Shown: one piece after another, positions 61,457 to 64,000 of the stretch
How the letters are laid out: each line of letters opens with the position of its first letter
Position numbering within the stretch: position 1 is the stretch's first letter
Notes under the pieces: generated by a model
What the model saw: the letters and a program-made list of their open reading frames with translations, nothing else
Database searches by the model: none
What the model was told of the DNA's origin: nothing
Position numbers and translations under genes: made by a program
Assembly (NCBI RefSeq): GCF_005144585.1
Contig: NZ_SSMQ01000038.1
Coordinates: 51,389 to 115,388, forward strand
DNA from: Polyangium fumosum
GTDB lineage: Bacteria; Myxococcota_A; Polyangia; Polyangiales; Polyangiaceae
DNA length: 64,000 nt
Direction: 5' to 3'

Positions 61457-62812
61457 TCACTTCTTGATGAAGTAGGGCTCGATGGCGTCCAGCCAGTGGG
61501 GATACTTCTTATACACGCGTTTGTAGTAGCCCCAAAGTGCTTTGACATCCTGAGCTGTCGGCGTCAGCGCGCGCAGCTCGTTCGTGATTCTCTTGTGCTC
61601 TGCTTCCGTCAAGATCACCGCTGGTAACTTGCCAAAATCCTTTCCGAGTTGCCAATCGCGTGCCATCGCCTTTTCCAGGATGTGATGCGCCTGGTAGGAT
61701 CCACCGAGCCCGTCGGTGAACTTCTTCATCACCTCGTACGCGCCGATAGCTCCGTTCTGCTCCAGCGCGGCCGCGATGTCCGCCCCGTACTGCTTCGCCA
61801 ACAGCTCCGCCGTCTCCTTGGACAGCTCCTCGGCCCCCTGGAGGATGAGCGGCGCCTTCTTCGCGCAAGCCTCCTCCAGCTTCTTCGCGAACTTCTCGGC
61901 CTGCCCGACGAGCACCGCGGACGCGACCTGCGTGATCGTCGCCGCGGCCTGCACGATGGCGTTGTCGACGCCGTCCTCGTTATCGCCGCCGATGATGCCG
62001 AACCGCTTGCCGTCCTTCCGCGAGAGGTCGTGATTGAATTCGCCGTTCAGCATCGCCGAGGCGATCGTCAACTCGCGGACCATCCGCTCGATCGGCGTCA
62101 GGGCCTTGTTTTTGCCGGCCCCATCCCCTTTGCCCGTACACCCGTCCTTCGTCTGCTCGCACGGGACCACGCTCACGAGTGGTCGCCCCTGCCGATGCTG
62201 AAGCTCCGGCAATGCGCCGCCCCGATCCACCAGCGTGCAATGCGCGTCGACGCATTTCGGCGGGTGCACCTCGTCCCGCTTTGGCAAGACGCCCTGCGAT
62301 GGCAAGAGCGGCTCGTTCGAAAGCACGCCCTCGGGTGGAGGCGGCGAGGACTTCGGTTTTTCCGGCGGACGCTCCGGCATCTTCTTCACGCCGGGTGGGA
62401 GGACGTTGGCTTGCTCGTCTTTTTGAATTGGCGGAGGCTTCGGGCCCTCGGATTCCTTGGCCGGCGCCGCCTCCTTTTTCTCTTCGGCCGGCACCTTCGC
62501 TGGTTCCGGACGCGGCGGCGGCGGGGGGCACTTCAGCTTGTTGTACGGGATCGGCAAGAGCCGGACGCTCTTGGGCGCCGCGTAAGGGTCATAGATGTAA
62601 ATGGCGTGCCCCTGGGCCCTCTGCGTGAACTGCGCCCGATCGCGGGTGGTCCACACGCTCGCCGAGCCCAGCTCATAACTCCACTGGTTCACGCCGGGCG
62701 GCACGTCCGGCGGGATGACGCAGACGCGGAACGTGAGCGCATGCACGACGCTCGGCGCGCACAAGATGAAGAGGAGCAGCGGCAAACACCAGGCGAAGAC
62801 ACGACGAAGCAT
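61457..62812 (-). CDS. Polymorphic toxin with AHH/HNH-like C-terminus
   Basis: A 451-residue exported protein. The ATG at 62812 gives a signal peptide (LPLLLFILCAPSVVHA). A beta-rich N-terminal part (to about residue 90), a Pro/Lys/Glu-rich stretch (about 95-170), a segment with cysteines and a helical, Ala-rich pre-toxin part (about 265-365) follow. The end has YQAHHILEKA (Ala375-His-His377) and LTEAEHKRI (His406), resembling AHH/HNH nuclease toxins. With the downstream immunity gene it forms a toxin-antitoxin-like pair, in the manner of SitA-SitI exchange between Myxococcus cells. The signal fits Sec export better than a lipobox, unlike classical SitA lipoproteins. Confidence 0.78.
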   Translation of the reverse strand: MLRRVFAWCLPLLLFILCAPSVVHALTFRVCVIPPDVPPGVNQWSYELGSASVWTTRDRAQFTQRAQGHAIYIYDPYAAPKSVRLLPIPYNKLKCPPPPPRPEPAKVPAEEKKEAAPAKESEGPKPPPIQKDEQANVLPPGVKKMPERPPEKPKSSPPPPEGVLSNEPLLPSQGVLPKRDEVHPPKCVDAHCTLVDRGGALPELQHRQGRPLVSVVPCEQTKDGCTGKGDGAGKNKALTPIERMVRELTIASAMLNGEFNHDLSRKDGKRFGIIGGDNEDGVDNAIVQAAATITQVASAVLVGQAEKFAKKLEEACAKKAPLILQGAEELSKETAELLAKQYGADIAAALEQNGAIGAYEVMKKFTDGLGGSYQAHHILEKAMARDWQLGKDFGKLPAVILTEAEHKRITNELRALTPTAQDVKALWGYYKRVYKKYPHWLDAIEPYFIKK

Positions 62813-63575
62813 CGGCGGACCCCTCGGGAAGCACGCGCCCTCCCAGTGACTCCCGCGGCGGTGAGCGGGCCTGCGTTCTTCCCGTCGAGCCTTTTGCCAT
62901 GGGCCCCGGAAGGAACACAACCCTTCCGCCGCCTGCACCCGCTCGCGCCGGATTTCGCCCTCGGAGGCCGGCAAATCACGGCATGAAAGCAGGTTTCCGC
63001 CTTCGGACGCGCGCAAATTCCGCGACGGTCTCCCGGTGCGTCCTTCGGACATGCTCGAACGATGCACAGGAGTGGTGTGCGTCACGTTTGGAAATGTCCG
63101 AACGATGCACAGGAGCCCCGGCGCGTCGTTCGGACGTGCGCGAGGGGCGCCGGTCGCGTCGGGCGCGACGATTTTCCGATTCCGAATGGCGTCGCGCTCA
63201 TCCTGTACGGAGTCCGGAGGGGCGAGAGATGCGGTTTGGACGCTCCTGTGCATCGTTCGTGCATGCGCGAAGACGGGATCCGGTTCTCGGGGCAGAATTT
63301 GCCAGCGACAAAAGCGAGGTTTCGGCGTTTAGCCCTCGTTCCCCGCGCCCCCGCTCTCGCCGGCGCCCTTCTTGGCGCTGCGCTCGCGGCGCAAGAAAAA
63401 CGACTCGACGAGCTTGCGTTGTGTAGACAACCATCCCGATCCGCGGGAATCCTCGATCTCGAAAGCGATCACGAGTTCGCGCTGGCCTGCGAGGTCATGA
63501 GTTCGCCGCCGCGCTGGGCGCTTGTCGTGTGGGTGGCGTGATCGATGGTCTGGCCGTGCGGACGCGGGGGCGCGT
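62813..63575. repeat. Spacer with three 17-bp repeats; no clear gene
   Basis: Between the toxin start and istB, CGAACGATGCACAGGAG occurs at 63056-63072 and 63099-63115 (direct), and inverted at 63243-63259. Short frames here differ from family sequences and overlap each other. A possible GTG-started 48-codon frame on the minus strand (stop near 63329) is the least unlikely gene. The end of the IS21 element should lie in this stretch, but I could not fix its inverted repeat. Confidence 0.6.
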
Positions 63576-64000
63576 TTACTCGTCGCAGCGACGTTTCTCG
63601 CGTGAGGCGAGGGAGCGTCGCAGCGAGGACTTCTGGCGCCAGGAGTCGGCGTCGATGTCGATGGTGTGGCAGTGCTGGGCGAAGCGGTCGACGAGGGCGC
63701 CAAGGCAGGAGGCGTCCTTGAAGACCGTGCCCCATTGCTTGTAGGCGAGGTTGGTCGTCAGGATGATCGACTTCTGCTCGTGGCGACGGCTGACGATGTG
63801 GAAAAGCAAGTCGGCTGCACGGCTGTCGCAGGGTACGTAGCCGAGTTCGTCCAAGATTAAGATATCAGGTGATGTGTACCGGCGCAGCCTTCGCTCCGTC
63901 GCGGGTATCGATTCCTGGCGCATGAGGTCGGCCAGCGCTGCGGGGAGCGTGCGGAAGAGGACCGAGTAGCCACGCTCCAGGGCGCGCAGCCCGAGGTTTT
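63576..64000 (-). mobile_element. istB: IS21-family istB ATPase gene (5' part missing)
   Basis: The frame runs from the right edge to a stop at 63576, so only the C-terminal 140 or so residues are visible. GYSVLFRTLPAALADLMRQ, the Walker B LILDELGYVP, SRRHEQKSIILTTNLAYKQW and LVDRFAQHCHTIDIDADSWR (in pieces) are classical IstB, the AAA+ helper of IstA transposase. It should be followed on the unseen side by istA. One side of the window therefore ends in a mobile element, close to the toxin pair and the repeat-bearing spacer. Confidence 0.9.

Noticed and set aside
62813..63253. N-terminal extension of the toxin to 63253
   Set aside because: It lies before a good signal peptide, contains the repeat motifs of the spacer, and would destroy export.
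1..64000. tRNA, rRNA or riboswitch genes
   Set aside because: No cloverleaf, rRNA core or conserved riboswitch sequence was found by eye; a covariance-model scan would settle this.

Overview
The window is very GC-rich, with GC-biased third positions, and almost wall-to-wall coding. Several families point to a myxobacterium (Myxococcota), most likely of the Polyangium/Sorangium type: DUF2330, a double-CXXCG immunity protein, many lipoproteins, many sensor kinases, a TopA with a histone-H1-like tail, and a lipoprotein GH9 cellulase. The genus is an inference from gene content; no rRNA or tRNA gene was found.

Layout. 1-8.4 kb: a truncated AAA/RecF-like ATPase at the left edge, isocitrate dehydrogenase, a SurA-like chaperone, an SPFH protein, a DUF2330 protein, a lipoprotein and a tRNA-dihydrouridine synthase. 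8.4-17 kb is the most accessory-looking block: a roughly 400-bp array of 21-bp repeats, a dynamin-like GTPase overlapping by 4 bp a SNF2/RapA-type helicase, a single-domain receiver, and a TPR protein ending in a LonB-like S16 protease domain. I regard the GTPase-helicase pair as the best candidate for an undescribed system, probably anti-phage defence. 17-25 kb: Hsp20 and the conserved trio dprA-topA-trmFO with small exported proteins. 25.5-26.4 kb: a two-gene remnant in which the second gene, an ATPase, is destroyed by a stop codon and truncation. 26.4-30.4 kb: a P-type ATPase operon with a separate HMA-like protein.

30.5-38.1 kb: a self-contained TonB energy-transduction and uptake locus (tonB, exbB, two exbD, a TonB-dependent receptor, a beta-helix lipoprotein) preceded by a PhoB/OmpR-type response regulator. 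Matching 11-bp-phased repeats (CGTGAC-N5-CGTGA) lie upstream of the regulator gene and of tonB, which suggests one regulon. 38-45 kb: PrsW-like membrane protease, lipoprotein, LolA, RuvC, GlcD-type oxidase, a lipoprotein and a GAF-domain histidine kinase. 45-52.4 kb: a MauG/CcpA-like dihaem lipoprotein, a mini-lipoprotein, an outer-membrane-like protein cut off from its signal peptide by two in-frame TGA codons, a phosphoribosyltransferase, three 51-bp hairpin repeats, pdxH, and an S41-protease homologue whose nucleophile serine is replaced by glycine. 52.5-60.5 kb: an enolase-superfamily enzyme, the GH9 cellulase, YjbQ, ThpR and a large hybrid kinase. 60.5-64 kb: a Sit-like toxin/immunity pair, a repeat-containing spacer, and an IS21 istB gene that runs off the right edge.

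All calls come from reading translations and motifs by eye; no database search was run.
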